Assembly (NCBI RefSeq): GCF_002165375.2
Contig: NZ_CP032134.1
Span: forward strand, 1,240,001-1,304,000
DNA: 64,000 bases
Source: Acinetobacter chinensis
GTDB taxonomy: Bacteria; Pseudomonadota; Gammaproteobacteria; Pseudomonadales; Moraxellaceae
Reading direction: 5' to 3'
In this document: positions 1 to 7,379 of the stretch, in pieces
Numbering within the stretch: position 1 is the first letter of the stretch
Layout of the letters: every line of letters starts with the position of its first letter
The notes under the pieces: model-generated
The model's input: the letters and a program-made list of their open reading frames with translations, nothing else
The model's database searches: none
Told to the model about the DNA's origin: nothing
Translations under genes and position numbers: made by a program

Positions 1-229
1 GCAGGTTTTTTGATGAACTTGTAAATTTACCAGAACGGTTCAGGTCATTTTCTACAATTGGATAAATGTTCTGATCACCACTGAAAGGCAAAATTGCAAT
101 TTTAGGCGCTTCTTCTGGCGCTTTGGTGATTTCCAGGTACAGATGAGCATATGACTGAGTGATCAGTACTGGGCTCAGTGCAGTTAAAATGGTTAAACAA
201 AGTAGATGTTTGCGCGTCATTTCCATCAT
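1..229 (-). CDS. tolB: TolB, periplasmic beta-propeller of Tol-Pal (5' part only)
   Basis: Only the N-terminal ~76 residues are present; the gene runs off the window edge at base 1. Reading leftward from 229 gives a signal peptide (positively charged MTRKHLL start, hydrophobic core ending near QSYA) followed by the mature TolB start with the family motifs EITKAPEEAPKIAILPF and IYPIVENDLNRSGKF. TolB is a periplasmic protein that binds Pal and the TolA C-terminus. Three in-frame ATGs (229, 226, 220) could start it and no ribosome site separates them clearly; the outermost is given. It follows tolA in the same direction, but a hairpin lies between them (405-434), so part of its expression may be independent. 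Identification is firm; the rest of the gene is not visible. Confidence 0.93.
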   Translation of the reverse strand, partial: MMEMTRKHLLCLTILTALSPVLITQSYAHLYLEITKAPEEAPKIAILPFSGDQNIYPIVENDLNRSGKFTSSSKNL

Positions 230-400
230 TCGCTGTTCACTCTGAAGCTGTGAGTTATTGTCTGTGTCATTGGGTCACATAATGGCATGATTATGGATTA
301 TTTAAAGCACCAAAATATGACTGAACTGTTATAACACTGTGAAAAAGTGAATAAATAAGCTGATTGTACCGAAAATTTATTTAAATTCTGAATTCTTAAA

Positions 401-434
401 TAAAGAACCACAGCAAATGGATTAACTGTGGTTC
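401..434 (-). terminator. Hairpin between tolA and tolB
   Basis: Bases 405-413 and 426-434 form a perfect 9-bp stem (GAACCACAG / CTGTGGTTC) with a 12-base loop, directly after the tolA stop. On the minus strand it is followed by TTTATTTAAG, an imperfect U-tract. It could be a weak terminator or attenuator that lowers tolB-pal relative to tolA, or an mRNA-stabilising 3' structure. Confidence 0.6.
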
Positions 435-440
435 AAAAAA

Positions 441-1862
441 TTACTTCGCAGCATTCATTACAGATGTATAGGAACGTGCCTCGCGTCGCGCATCCGGATC
501 TGAAGGCATTGGGTACGGCGCAGCAGCTCGGACAGCCGCCTCTATACTGGCTTTCAGGTCAGGATCATTTGATGTAGCTACAACGGATAATACAGCACCA
601 CTGTCACTTAAAGTAACACGTACGGTAGCCTGTTGACCGCGTGAAGCTGGAGGAACTTCCCAGACGCTGTAAATACGTTTTTGAAAATCACGCTTTGCAG
701 AGGATGCAATTTTTTTAGCTTCAGCCTTTTTGTTGGCTGCTTCCTCAGCAGCTTTTTTAGCAGAAGATGCACGGGCTTCTTCTTCTGCAGCAGCTTTTGC
801 TTTTTCAGCTGCATCTGCTTTACGTTTTGCTTCTGCCTCACTACGGGCTTTAGCCTGAGCGTCTGCTTTAGCTTTGGCATCTGCCTTCGCTTTTTCAGCT
901 GCATCTGCTTTACGTTTTGCTTCTGCCTCACTACGGGCTTTAACCTGAGCGTCTGCTTTAGCTTTGGCATCTGCCTTCGCTTTTTCAGCAGCTTCAGCTT
1001 TACGTTTAGTATCCGCCTCACTCCGGGCTTTGGCCTGAGCGTCTGCTTTAGCTTTGGCATCTGCTTTGGCTTTTTCAGCTGCATCCGCTTTACGTTTAGC
1101 ATCCGCTTCGGCACGGGCTTTAGCCTGAGCGTCCGCTTTAGCTTTGGCATCTGCTTTGGCTTTTTCAGCAGCTTCTGCTTTACGTTTTGAATCTGCTTCA
1201 GCACGGGTTTTAGCCTGAGCGTCCGCTTTTGTTTTGGCATCTATTTTGGCTTTTTCAGCAGCTTCCGCTTTACGTTTTGAACCCGCTTCCGCACGGGCTT
1301 TAGCCTGAGCATCCGTTTTAGCTTTGGCATCTGCTTTAGCCTTTTCAGCAGCTTCCGCTTTGCGTTTTTCATCTGCTTCTGTACGGGCTTTGGCCTGAGC
1401 ATCCGCTTTTGCTTTGGTATCTGCCTTCGCTTTTTCAGCAGCACTTGCCTGAGCACGCTGTTTAGCCTGTTCTGCTGCAAGTTTCTCCGCTTTTTCCTGA
1501 GCTTCGGCAGCAGCTTTTGCAGCCAGTGCCGCTTTTTGTGCATTCAGTGCCGCAGCTGATTCGGTTGGAGTCGTCACAGGAACCTGAGGTGCAGGTGTTT
1601 CTACAGGTTCGGCTGTCTGAGTAATTTCAGGAGCTGTATTGGTATGTGTTGTTTCCGCAGAGTCAGTCTGTTCCAGTACTTTGGGTTCAGGTGGCGGTAA
1701 ATCTTCAGGTTTCACCAGCACAGTTTTGATCTGTTTGGGTGGAACTGGAGGTTTACTCATGCCGAGATACAGAAAACCCACGACTGCAATCAGATGTACC
1801 CCGAGGGTAAATCCGATGGCAACAGCATTTTGTTTAAACGGCGGTTTTTTGGAATATTTCAT
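441..1862 (-). CDS. tolA: TolA, inner-membrane to periplasm link of Tol-Pal
   Basis: 473 residues. Residues ~13-34 are the single N-terminal membrane anchor; ~36-100 are proline-rich; ~105-395 are an Ala/Lys/Glu-rich helical domain (domain II); the last ~85 residues are the globular TolA C-terminal domain, which contacts TolB and Pal (RDFQKRIYSVWEVP, then YPMPSDPDARREARSY). Within domain II, residues 141-350 are seven near-identical 30-residue repeats (listed separately). TolA couples proton-motive-force-driven TolQR movement to the outer membrane during division. It starts one base after the tolR stop, so the two are translationally coupled. The length is somewhat above E. coli TolA because of the repeats. 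Overlapping open frames on both strands here are by-products of the biased repeat composition. Confidence 0.96.
   Translation of the reverse strand: MKYSKKPPFKQNAVAIGFTLGVHLIAVVGFLYLGMSKPPVPPKQIKTVLVKPEDLPPPEPKVLEQTDSAETTHTNTAPEITQTAEPVETPAPQVPVTTPTESAAALNAQKAALAAKAAAEAQEKAEKLAAEQAKQRAQASAAEKAKADTKAKADAQAKARTEADEKRKAEAAEKAKADAKAKTDAQAKARAEAGSKRKAEAAEKAKIDAKTKADAQAKTRAEADSKRKAEAAEKAKADAKAKADAQAKARAEADAKRKADAAEKAKADAKAKADAQAKARSEADTKRKAEAAEKAKADAKAKADAQVKARSEAEAKRKADAAEKAKADAKAKADAQAKARSEAEAKRKADAAEKAKAAAEEEARASSAKKAAEEAANKKAEAKKIASSAKRDFQKRIYSVWEVPPASRGQQATVRVTLSDSGAVLSVVATSNDPDLKASIEAAVRAAAPYPMPSDPDARREARSYTSVMNAAK
813..1442 (-). repeat. Seven tandem 90-bp repeats inside tolA
   Basis: Seven consecutive 90-bp units encode residues 141-350 of TolA. 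Each unit reads AAEKAKADAKAKADAQAKAR followed by a variable EAD-S/A/T-KRKAE/D segment. The two C-terminal-most units are nearly identical, and a partial eighth unit (AAEKAKA) follows. This looks like an in-frame minisatellite built by duplication, and its copy number may vary between strains. Confidence 0.93.
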
Positions 1863-1863
1863 A

Positions 1864-2313
1864 TTACTTTTCTGACTTGGTCAGTAAACCTACCTGGCCT
1901 AAACCAGCATCCTGTAATGCAGACATGAGTTGCATGACTTCACCGTATGGGCGTGATTCACTGCCGTTGATCAGTACAGTCAGCTGCTTTTTACTCGCTT
2001 GAGCCTGTTCCTGACTTTCGGACAGAACTGTTTTCAGTTCATCCAGTGTCATGACGTCATTTGGGTGGTTTTTATCTTCAAGAAGAAGCGTGCCATCGTC
2101 TTTTAAAGTGACTATAGCAGGGCGGTCTTCAGACTGAATCGGATTGTTGTTTGCCTGAGGCAGGTCAACTTTGACCCCAGTGGTAATCATTGGGGCTGTC
2201 ACCATGAAAATGACGAGCAGAACCAGCATAACGTCAATATAGGGTACGACGTTCATATCACTTTTCAGTGGTTTTTTTATACGCTCAAAGCGTCCTGAAC
2301 GCTGAATAGCCAT
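1864..2313 (-). CDS. tolR: TolR, ExbD-family proton channel subunit
   Basis: 149 residues, ExbD/TolR family. A short cytoplasmic N-terminus (RSGRFERIKKPLKSDMNVVP) leads into one transmembrane helix, YIDVMLVLLVIFMVTAPMI, containing the conserved membrane aspartate needed for proton translocation. A periplasmic domain of ~105 residues follows. It works with TolQ as the motor that energises TolA. Its ATG shares its A with the TGA of tolQ (base 2313), and tolA begins one base after its stop, so tolQ-tolR-tolA is tightly coupled. Length is normal for the family. Confidence 0.96.
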   Translation of the reverse strand: MAIQRSGRFERIKKPLKSDMNVVPYIDVMLVLLVIFMVTAPMITTGVKVDLPQANNNPIQSEDRPAIVTLKDDGTLLLEDKNHPNDVMTLDELKTVLSESQEQAQASKKQLTVLINGSESRPYGEVMQLMSALQDAGLGQVGLLTKSEK

Positions 2314-3011
2314 CAGTCCTGTTCCTTTGTGCTGTCCAGGGACTGACGTTGCAGCAGTGCAACCATTTCTTCGGCAAACAGGGCACGGTCAGAATAAACA
2401 CCTTCACCTTTAGATGTGAAATGGTTAAATGCCAGTACAGCTGGAATAGCAGCAAACAGACCGATTGCTGTGGCAATCAGCGCTTCTGCAATACCAGGGG
2501 CTACAGTTGCAAGGGTAACCTGTTCTACATCTGCCAGACCAATGAACGCATTCATAATCCCCCAGACAGTACCGAACAGACCGATATAAGGAGCAACTGA
2601 ACCGATACTTGCAAGTGCCCCCAGACCCTGTTCAAGACCGGACTGATCACGGCTGAGACCCACACGTAAAATACGCTCAGTTCCTTCAATAGTCTGAGTC
2701 TGTGGTGCATTACGTTTTTTCAGTTTAAGAAACTCACCCAGTCCCTGATAGAAAATATCTTCCAGTCCACGACGTTTTGAATTGAGTTGAGCATTGTTGT
2801 AAAGAGTATTCAGTTCAGCGCCAGACCAGAACATTTTCTGAAAATGATCATCATCGGTCTGGGCTTTTTTATAACTCATATGTAACCTGGCAATCAGATA
2901 CCAGCTGTAGAGTGATGCCAGAAGTAAAATCAGCATAACCAGCTGAACCACAGGACTTGCCTGTAAAATAAGATCTGAAATGTGAAGCGTGGATTCTATT
3001 TGAGTTGCCAT
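2313..3011 (-). CDS. tolQ: TolQ, MotA/ExbB-family proton channel subunit
   Basis: 232 residues with the TolQ/ExbB layout: a first membrane helix near residues 15-40 (SPVVQLVMLILLLASLYSWY), a long cytoplasmic segment, and two further helices around 130-160 and 170-200. The conserved GLFGTVWGIMNAFIGL and VAPGIAEALIATAIGLFAAIPAV motifs lie there. It forms the pmf-driven channel with TolR. The stop overlaps the tolR start by one base; ybgC lies 24 bases upstream in the same direction. No anomalies were seen. Confidence 0.96.
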   Translation of the reverse strand: MATQIESTLHISDLILQASPVVQLVMLILLLASLYSWYLIARLHMSYKKAQTDDDHFQKMFWSGAELNTLYNNAQLNSKRRGLEDIFYQGLGEFLKLKKRNAPQTQTIEGTERILRVGLSRDQSGLEQGLGALASIGSVAPYIGLFGTVWGIMNAFIGLADVEQVTLATVAPGIAEALIATAIGLFAAIPAVLAFNHFTSKGEGVYSDRALFAEEMVALLQRQSLDSTKEQD

Positions 3012-3035
3012 AGTTACATGTGCCAGTAGTAATTT

Positions 3036-3443
3036 TTATTCGTGATCGAGTTCTCGCTGAATCAGATCACGGATTTCATCAGGAATTCGGCTCGGTCTCA
3101 TTTCATTGCTGATGCAAGCCAGTTCAACCTCGCCAGAAGCTAGCATAATTTCACCACGATAAATATTTTGTTGCAATACAAATGACGTAGCTTTACATGA
3201 AACTACACGTGCAGTAACAGTGATGAGATCATCCATCAATATAGGGCGTGAATATTTCACATTTATTTTATGTACGACAAAATTATAATCTTTCTGGTGC
3301 CAGTAATGGTCAATACCTGATGCTCTCAGCCATTCGGTACGGGTACGTTCCATAAAGCGAATATGGTTGGCGTGATAGACAATACCACCTGCATCGGTAT
3401 CTTCAATATATACACGGATCTGAAATTCAAACTTATTCGCCAT
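3036..3443 (-). CDS. ybgC: YbgC, Tol-Pal-associated acyl-CoA thioesterase
   Basis: 135 residues, single hot-dog fold of the 4-hydroxybenzoyl-CoA thioesterase/YbgC type. The signature YIEDTDAGGIVYHANHIRFM contains the catalytic Asp (residue 17) and His 24. First gene of the tol operon, 24 bases before tolQ, as in many proteobacteria. In relatives such as Pseudomonas ybgC directly follows ruvB; here ruvB is about 7.8 kb away with a carnitine locus in between. The promoter of the tol operon probably lies in 3444-3600, but no convincing -35/-10 pair could be chosen. Confidence 0.95.
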   Translation of the reverse strand: MANKFEFQIRVYIEDTDAGGIVYHANHIRFMERTRTEWLRASGIDHYWHQKDYNFVVHKINVKYSRPILMDDLITVTARVVSCKATSFVLQQNIYRGEIMLASGEVELACISNEMRPSRIPDEIRDLIQRELDHE

Positions 3444-3825
3444 GATGCTGTTCCACTGTGTTTCTGTTTTGAAGTTTTGAGTCCTGTTTCATACTGAAAG
3501 AGGTCATGACTATGACTCAGAATTCAGTGGAAGGTCAGGTTTCTGCAAGTGTGCAGTTTACCATAACGCCTTTTGACGCCTATGGCACAACAGATCAATA
3601 CTCAGGATCTTATTCGGACGGGTGTTGTAATATTGTGTGAAAAATCAATAGATGTTTCTAGTGTGAATGGGTGAGGGGAAGTCCAACAGAATGATATTTT
3701 CAGACGGATTTTGAAGGATAAAGAAAGAATATTGTTTTATAGATAAAAAATCACTGTAATTTAAGGTTAAATTACAGTGAAATATATAACAAATATCAGT
3801 GTCTCAAAGATAAAGACATCAGGAT
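3444..3825. other. Gap between ybgC and the porin gene
   Basis: 382 bases without a supportable gene. The left part is the leader of the ybgC-tol operon; the right part holds the terminator of the porin gene (3745-3781). No RNA gene or mobile element remnant was recognised. The gap marks the left edge of the block separating ybgC from ruvB. Confidence 0.6.
3745..3781 (-). terminator. Rho-independent terminator of the porin gene
   Basis: Bases 3752-3765 and 3768-3781 form a perfect 14-bp stem with a GG loop (arm TCACTGTAATTTAA). On the minus strand the hairpin is followed by TTTTTTAT. It lies 45 bases after the porin stop codon. Confidence 0.85.
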
Positions 3826-5010
3826 TTAAAAATAATAACCGGCAGATACAAAGAACAGTTGACTGGCTTTGTTGTGATCTCCCTGTCCAAGTGACAGACT
3901 GCTGCCTCCTGTCATAGGGTCATTTTTACTGCGTATATATTCTGCCTGTATGCCTAAATTTTTATAAAAAAAGTAAAAACCGGCATTCAGACGATCTGAG
4001 TCAATAAAACCAGACTGTTGCTTGTTATAGGTACTGTAAGTCAGATAAGGCTTAATTTCACTGATATTTTTAAAAGGTTCTTTGATGGAGTAACTGATTT
4101 CAGTTGCAGCAAAACGGGCTTTGTTTGCCACCTGATAAGGGTAGTCAAAAGCACCGATGGTTGAGTCAAAAGGATGATTGGGATCATTGGTCTGAATATC
4201 CTGTTCCCCAATACTCAGCATCCATTGCCAGTTCTGATAGTCTGTAACAGCAAAGGCATTCCATGTTTTGCGGTGTCCATCCTGAGGGCCGATCTGATTT
4301 TCAAGTTCTGAGTACCAGTAGGAAGCCCCTATTTCTGTTTTAAAATTCTGTTCAGAATTGATGGAAATATTCCTTGAAATACGTCCAATCCACATATTTT
4401 TTTCTTCTATGTCAGTGCCTGTGGACAGATCATCTGCCTGAACAAAATTGCCTGAATAGCGGCTGGAATCTTTGGTTGGACCTTTATAATTTCCTCCATC
4501 CCGTGGATAAAACCCCAACGTAATATGATTTTTATCATCGTTGTACTGATATTTTATACCGGTGTTCTGGATGTCTTCGATACCGACAGTATTGAGAATA
4601 GTTTCATAATAACTGTTGCCCCATAGTCTGGCATAACCAAAATCTACAGACTGTAACCCCACATTCAGTCGGTGCTGATCAGAAAATTTATAACCCAGCC
4701 AGGCATCTTTCAGAAAGATTGCATCACACAGACGTTCATACTGGTAGCAGCGGGTGTCCATTGAGGCAATCCAGTCTGGATTTTCATAAGCAACCACCAG
4801 TTTGATATCGGCAAGTTTCCAGTCCCCATTGGCAGAGCCTTCGTTTGCAGAATCTGCATAATCCTTATAGAGATAACGTGTCCGTACAGCACCGGAAATA
4901 TCCAGTTTTCCTGTTGCTGTGTCTGCATTTCCAATATGGAGAGTCCCCGCGGGTGTAAGTGTGCTGATCAGCGCCGTGCTAAGTCCAATCAATGCAATAA
5001 TTTTTCTCAT
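3826..5010 (-). CDS. Outer-membrane porin next to the carnitine locus
   Basis: 394 residues. An N-terminal signal peptide (MRKIIALIGLSTALISTLTP) precedes a protein of alternating amphipathic strands ending in aromatic FVSAGYYF, the C-terminal Phe signature read by the BAM machinery. This matches a 16- to 18-strand general/specific porin; the exact family (OprD-like or phosphate/carbohydrate-porin-like) cannot be told by eye. An AAGGAAG ribosome site supports the ATG at 5010. It lies downstream of the LysR gene on the same strand and next to a carnitine transporter operon, so a role in outer-membrane entry of carnitine or acylcarnitines is plausible but only inferred. It has its own strong terminator. 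Confidence 0.82.
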   Translation of the reverse strand: MRKIIALIGLSTALISTLTPAGTLHIGNADTATGKLDISGAVRTRYLYKDYADSANEGSANGDWKLADIKLVVAYENPDWIASMDTRCYQYERLCDAIFLKDAWLGYKFSDQHRLNVGLQSVDFGYARLWGNSYYETILNTVGIEDIQNTGIKYQYNDDKNHITLGFYPRDGGNYKGPTKDSSRYSGNFVQADDLSTGTDIEEKNMWIGRISRNISINSEQNFKTEIGASYWYSELENQIGPQDGHRKTWNAFAVTDYQNWQWMLSIGEQDIQTNDPNHPFDSTIGAFDYPYQVANKARFAATEISYSIKEPFKNISEIKPYLTYSTYNKQQSGFIDSDRLNAGFYFFYKNLGIQAEYIRSKNDPMTGGSSLSLGQGDHNKASQLFFVSAGYYF

Positions 5011-5194
5011 CCTGAGCTTCCTTGTTGTCAGAGCCTGGAAAATGACCTGGATGAGGTAGAACGATCAATATCCTAAGCAGAAATACACTGTTTACGATTG
5101 ATTGAAAATGCAGTGCTGCAAGGCATCCGCAGGCTGAACTCAATGAAATATCAGATGAAATGCAGAGAGTTATGCTTCAGTGTTGTACTGATTT

Positions 5195-6133
5195 TTAAGG
5201 AATGGGTGTGCCTGGTTTTATACTGGTTAATGGTTCAAGACGGTTTTGTAGTTGCTCACGGATAAATTCTATACAGACCTGCAGGCGGGAGGAACTTTGC
5301 AGGCGTGATGGATAGACTGCCCAGATATCTGCATCCTGCCAGTAATCCGTTAAAATATGCTGTAGTTTTCCAGTTTTAAGATCTTCTGCGACATCCCAGA
5401 TGGAACGTAAAATAATACCTTTTCCATCCAGTGCGAGCTGACGGATGATTTCACCGTTATTGGAAATAAAGTGCGGCTCAATGTGTGTGATGCTTTCATC
5501 TGTGCGGGATTTTAATTTCAGAACCACTGAAGCCTGATCACGTTCACTGATCCCAAGATAGTGATAATTTTTCAGATCATGAATGGATTCAGGCTGACCG
5601 TAATGTTGTAGATAGGCAGGGGATGCACACAGTATTCTGAAGTTGGACATCAGCTTACGTGCAATCATGTTATGTGCAATGTCATTACCAATGCGGATAT
5701 CCAGATCAATACTGTGTTCAATCAGATTTCGGGTGTTGTCGAGCAGATCAAAATTTACTGACAGTCCAGGGTGAATCTGTAACAGTTCAGAAAGAATGGG
5801 AGCAATATGTTTTCTGCCAAACCCAAAGCTGCAGACGATATCCAGGTGTCCGGACGGATGTTCCGCTGTACTGGTCAGCAGATCACTGATGTCATCATAA
5901 CATCCTAATAACTCAGCTACTTTATCCAGAATCAGTTTGCCGTTGTCAGTCAGACTGACATGCCGTGTATTGCGGTGAAACAGTTTGCAGTTGAGGGTCT
6001 GTTCCAGAATATGAATACGTTTACTGATATAGGCAGGTGAAGTGCCCAGTTCTTCAGCTGATTTACCGAAACTTCGGTTCAGAGCAACTTCATAAAAAAC
6101 TTTTAAATCCGCAAGATTAGGTAGATTCTTCAC
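5195..6133 (-). CDS. LysR-type regulator of the carnitine locus
   Basis: 312 residues. Residues ~5-65 are the LysR winged helix-turn-helix (ADLKVFYEVALNRSFGKSAE, then SPAYISKRIHILEQTLNCKLF); ~95-295 are the periplasmic-binding-like effector domain. The start is GTG at 6133. It is transcribed divergently from the dehydrogenase/BCCT/esterase/cntA operon with about 100 bases between, which contains a perfect 12-bp palindrome (6164-6175); this is the classic arrangement of a LysR activator with its target. The effector is probably carnitine or a breakdown product. Function as a LysR regulator is firm; the target is inferred from position. Confidence 0.9.
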   Translation of the reverse strand: MKNLPNLADLKVFYEVALNRSFGKSAEELGTSPAYISKRIHILEQTLNCKLFHRNTRHVSLTDNGKLILDKVAELLGCYDDISDLLTSTAEHPSGHLDIVCSFGFGRKHIAPILSELLQIHPGLSVNFDLLDNTRNLIEHSIDLDIRIGNDIAHNMIARKLMSNFRILCASPAYLQHYGQPESIHDLKNYHYLGISERDQASVVLKLKSRTDESITHIEPHFISNNGEIIRQLALDGKGIILRSIWDVAEDLKTGKLQHILTDYWQDADIWAVYPSRLQSSSRLQVCIEFIREQLQNRLEPLTSIKPGTPIP

Positions 6134-6163
6134 ACTCTGTGTCCAATGGCTTGATAGTTTGCT

Positions 6164-6175
6164 GGTTGATCAACC
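6164..6175. promoter_or_regulatory. Palindrome in the LysR/dehydrogenase intergenic region
   Basis: GGTTGATCAACC is a perfect 12-bp palindrome, 31 bases upstream of the LysR start and about 60 bases before the divergent dehydrogenase start. Its position suits the LysR operator controlling both directions. Confidence 0.5.
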
Positions 6176-6236
6176 GTGTCGGGAAAAGCATCTTAAACAG
6201 GTTAGGGAAAAACAACTGGATGCGTAGATACAAGTG

Positions 6237-7325
6237 ATGACACAGAAATTTAAGATTGCGACAATTGCAGGCGATGGCATTGGTTTAGAGGTTTTACCAC
6301 AAGGCATTCGGGTAGTAAAGGCTGCAGCCGAAAAGCACGGCATTGATCTTCAGTTTGATGCTTTTGACTGGGCGAGCTGTGATTATTATCTCGAGCATGG
6401 AAAAATGATGCCGGATGACTGGTTTGAAACCTTACAGCAGTACGATGCCATTTACTTTGGTGCGGTCGGATGGCCTGACAAAGTGCCTGACCATATTTCT
6501 TTATGGGGTTCACTGTTACAGTTCCGTCGCCGTTTTGATCAGTATGTCAATTTGCGACCTGTACGTCTGATGCCAGGGGTAAAGTCACCACTTGCAGACA
6601 AACAGCCTGGGGATATTGATTTTTACGTAGTCCGTGAAAACAGTGAAGGTGAGTATTCTGCTATTGGAGGAAAAGCTTTTGAGGGGACTGAGCGTGAATT
6701 TGTATTGCAGGAAGCGGTATTTACCCGTCATGGCGTAGACCGTATTCTGAAATATGCTTTTGAGCTTGCCCGCGAGCGTGATGCTAAAAAAATTACCGCT
6801 GCCACCAAATCCAATGGTCTGGCCGTCAGTATGCCGTACTGGGATGACCGCGTAGATGCCATGGCAAAGCAGTATCCTGACATTCAGGCGGATAAACAGC
6901 ATGTGGATATTCTGGCAGCACGTTTTGTGCTTCAGCCAGAGCGTTTTGATGTTGTTGTAGCATCCAATCTTTTTGGTGACATTCTGTCCGATCTTGGTCC
7001 GGCATGTACCGGTACGATTGGACTGGCAGCATCTGCCAACCTGAATCCTGAGCGTAAATTTCCATCACTGTTTGAACCTGTACATGGTTCTGCACCGGAT
7101 ATTTATGGGAAAAATATTGCAAATCCTGTGGCAGTAATATGGTCAGGCGCCATGATGCTTGATTTCCTGGGGGATGGAAATCCGCAGTTTGATGCAGCCA
7201 GTCAGGACATTATGCAGGCTATTGAATATGTACTTGTTCATGGTCCGAAAACGGCTGATGTAGGTGGAAGCGCGGGAACAACTGAAATGGGTGAGGCAAT
7301 CGCAACATTGATTACTCAACTTTGA
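6237..7325 (+). CDS. D-malate/tartrate dehydrogenase family enzyme
   Basis: 362 residues from ATG 6237 (a GTG one codon earlier is also possible). Member of the isocitrate/isopropylmalate dehydrogenase fold, tartrate/D-malate dehydrogenase branch. Visible motifs: N-terminal AGDGIGLEVLP, the substrate arginine region LWGSLLQFRRRFDQYVNLRP, VVRENSEGEYS, metal-binding NLFGDILSDLG, and NAD-binding EPVHGSAPDIYGKNIANP. The reaction is oxidative decarboxylation of D-malate to pyruvate and CO2 with NAD. In Acinetobacter carnitine breakdown, malic semialdehyde is oxidised to malate and D-malate dehydrogenase gives pyruvate, so this gene fits the last step. First gene of the operon, followed after a hairpin by the BCCT transporter. 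Confidence 0.88.
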   Translation: MTQKFKIATIAGDGIGLEVLPQGIRVVKAAAEKHGIDLQFDAFDWASCDYYLEHGKMMPDDWFETLQQYDAIYFGAVGWPDKVPDHISLWGSLLQFRRRFDQYVNLRPVRLMPGVKSPLADKQPGDIDFYVVRENSEGEYSAIGGKAFEGTEREFVLQEAVFTRHGVDRILKYAFELARERDAKKITAATKSNGLAVSMPYWDDRVDAMAKQYPDIQADKQHVDILAARFVLQPERFDVVVASNLFGDILSDLGPACTGTIGLAASANLNPERKFPSLFEPVHGSAPDIYGKNIANPVAVIWSGAMMLDFLGDGNPQFDAASQDIMQAIEYVLVHGPKTADVGGSAGTTEMGEAIATLITQL

Positions 7326-7330
7326 CAATC

Positions 7331-7361
7331 AAGGGATACTTCATGAAGAAGTATCCCTTTT
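7331..7361 (+). terminator. Hairpin between the dehydrogenase and BCCT genes
   Basis: Perfect 11-bp inverted repeat (AAGGGATACTT at 7331-7341, complement at 7349-7359) with a 7-base loop and a short T-run, starting 5 bases after the dehydrogenase stop and ending about 20 bases before the BCCT start. It may be a partial terminator or an mRNA processing/stability element that sets the ratio of dehydrogenase to transporter. Confidence 0.65.
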
Positions 7362-7379
7362 CTATATGGATTTGTGGAT

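Noticed and set aside
813..1442. Regular 90-bp repeats as a CRISPR array or mobile repeat
   Set aside because: The units are contiguous without spacers and keep the tolA reading frame.
608..1543. Lysine/glutamine-rich minus-strand frames and a Cys/Phe-rich plus-strand frame inside tolA
   Set aside because: They are by-products of the repetitive tolA coding sequence in other frames; composition is implausible and there are no ribosome sites.
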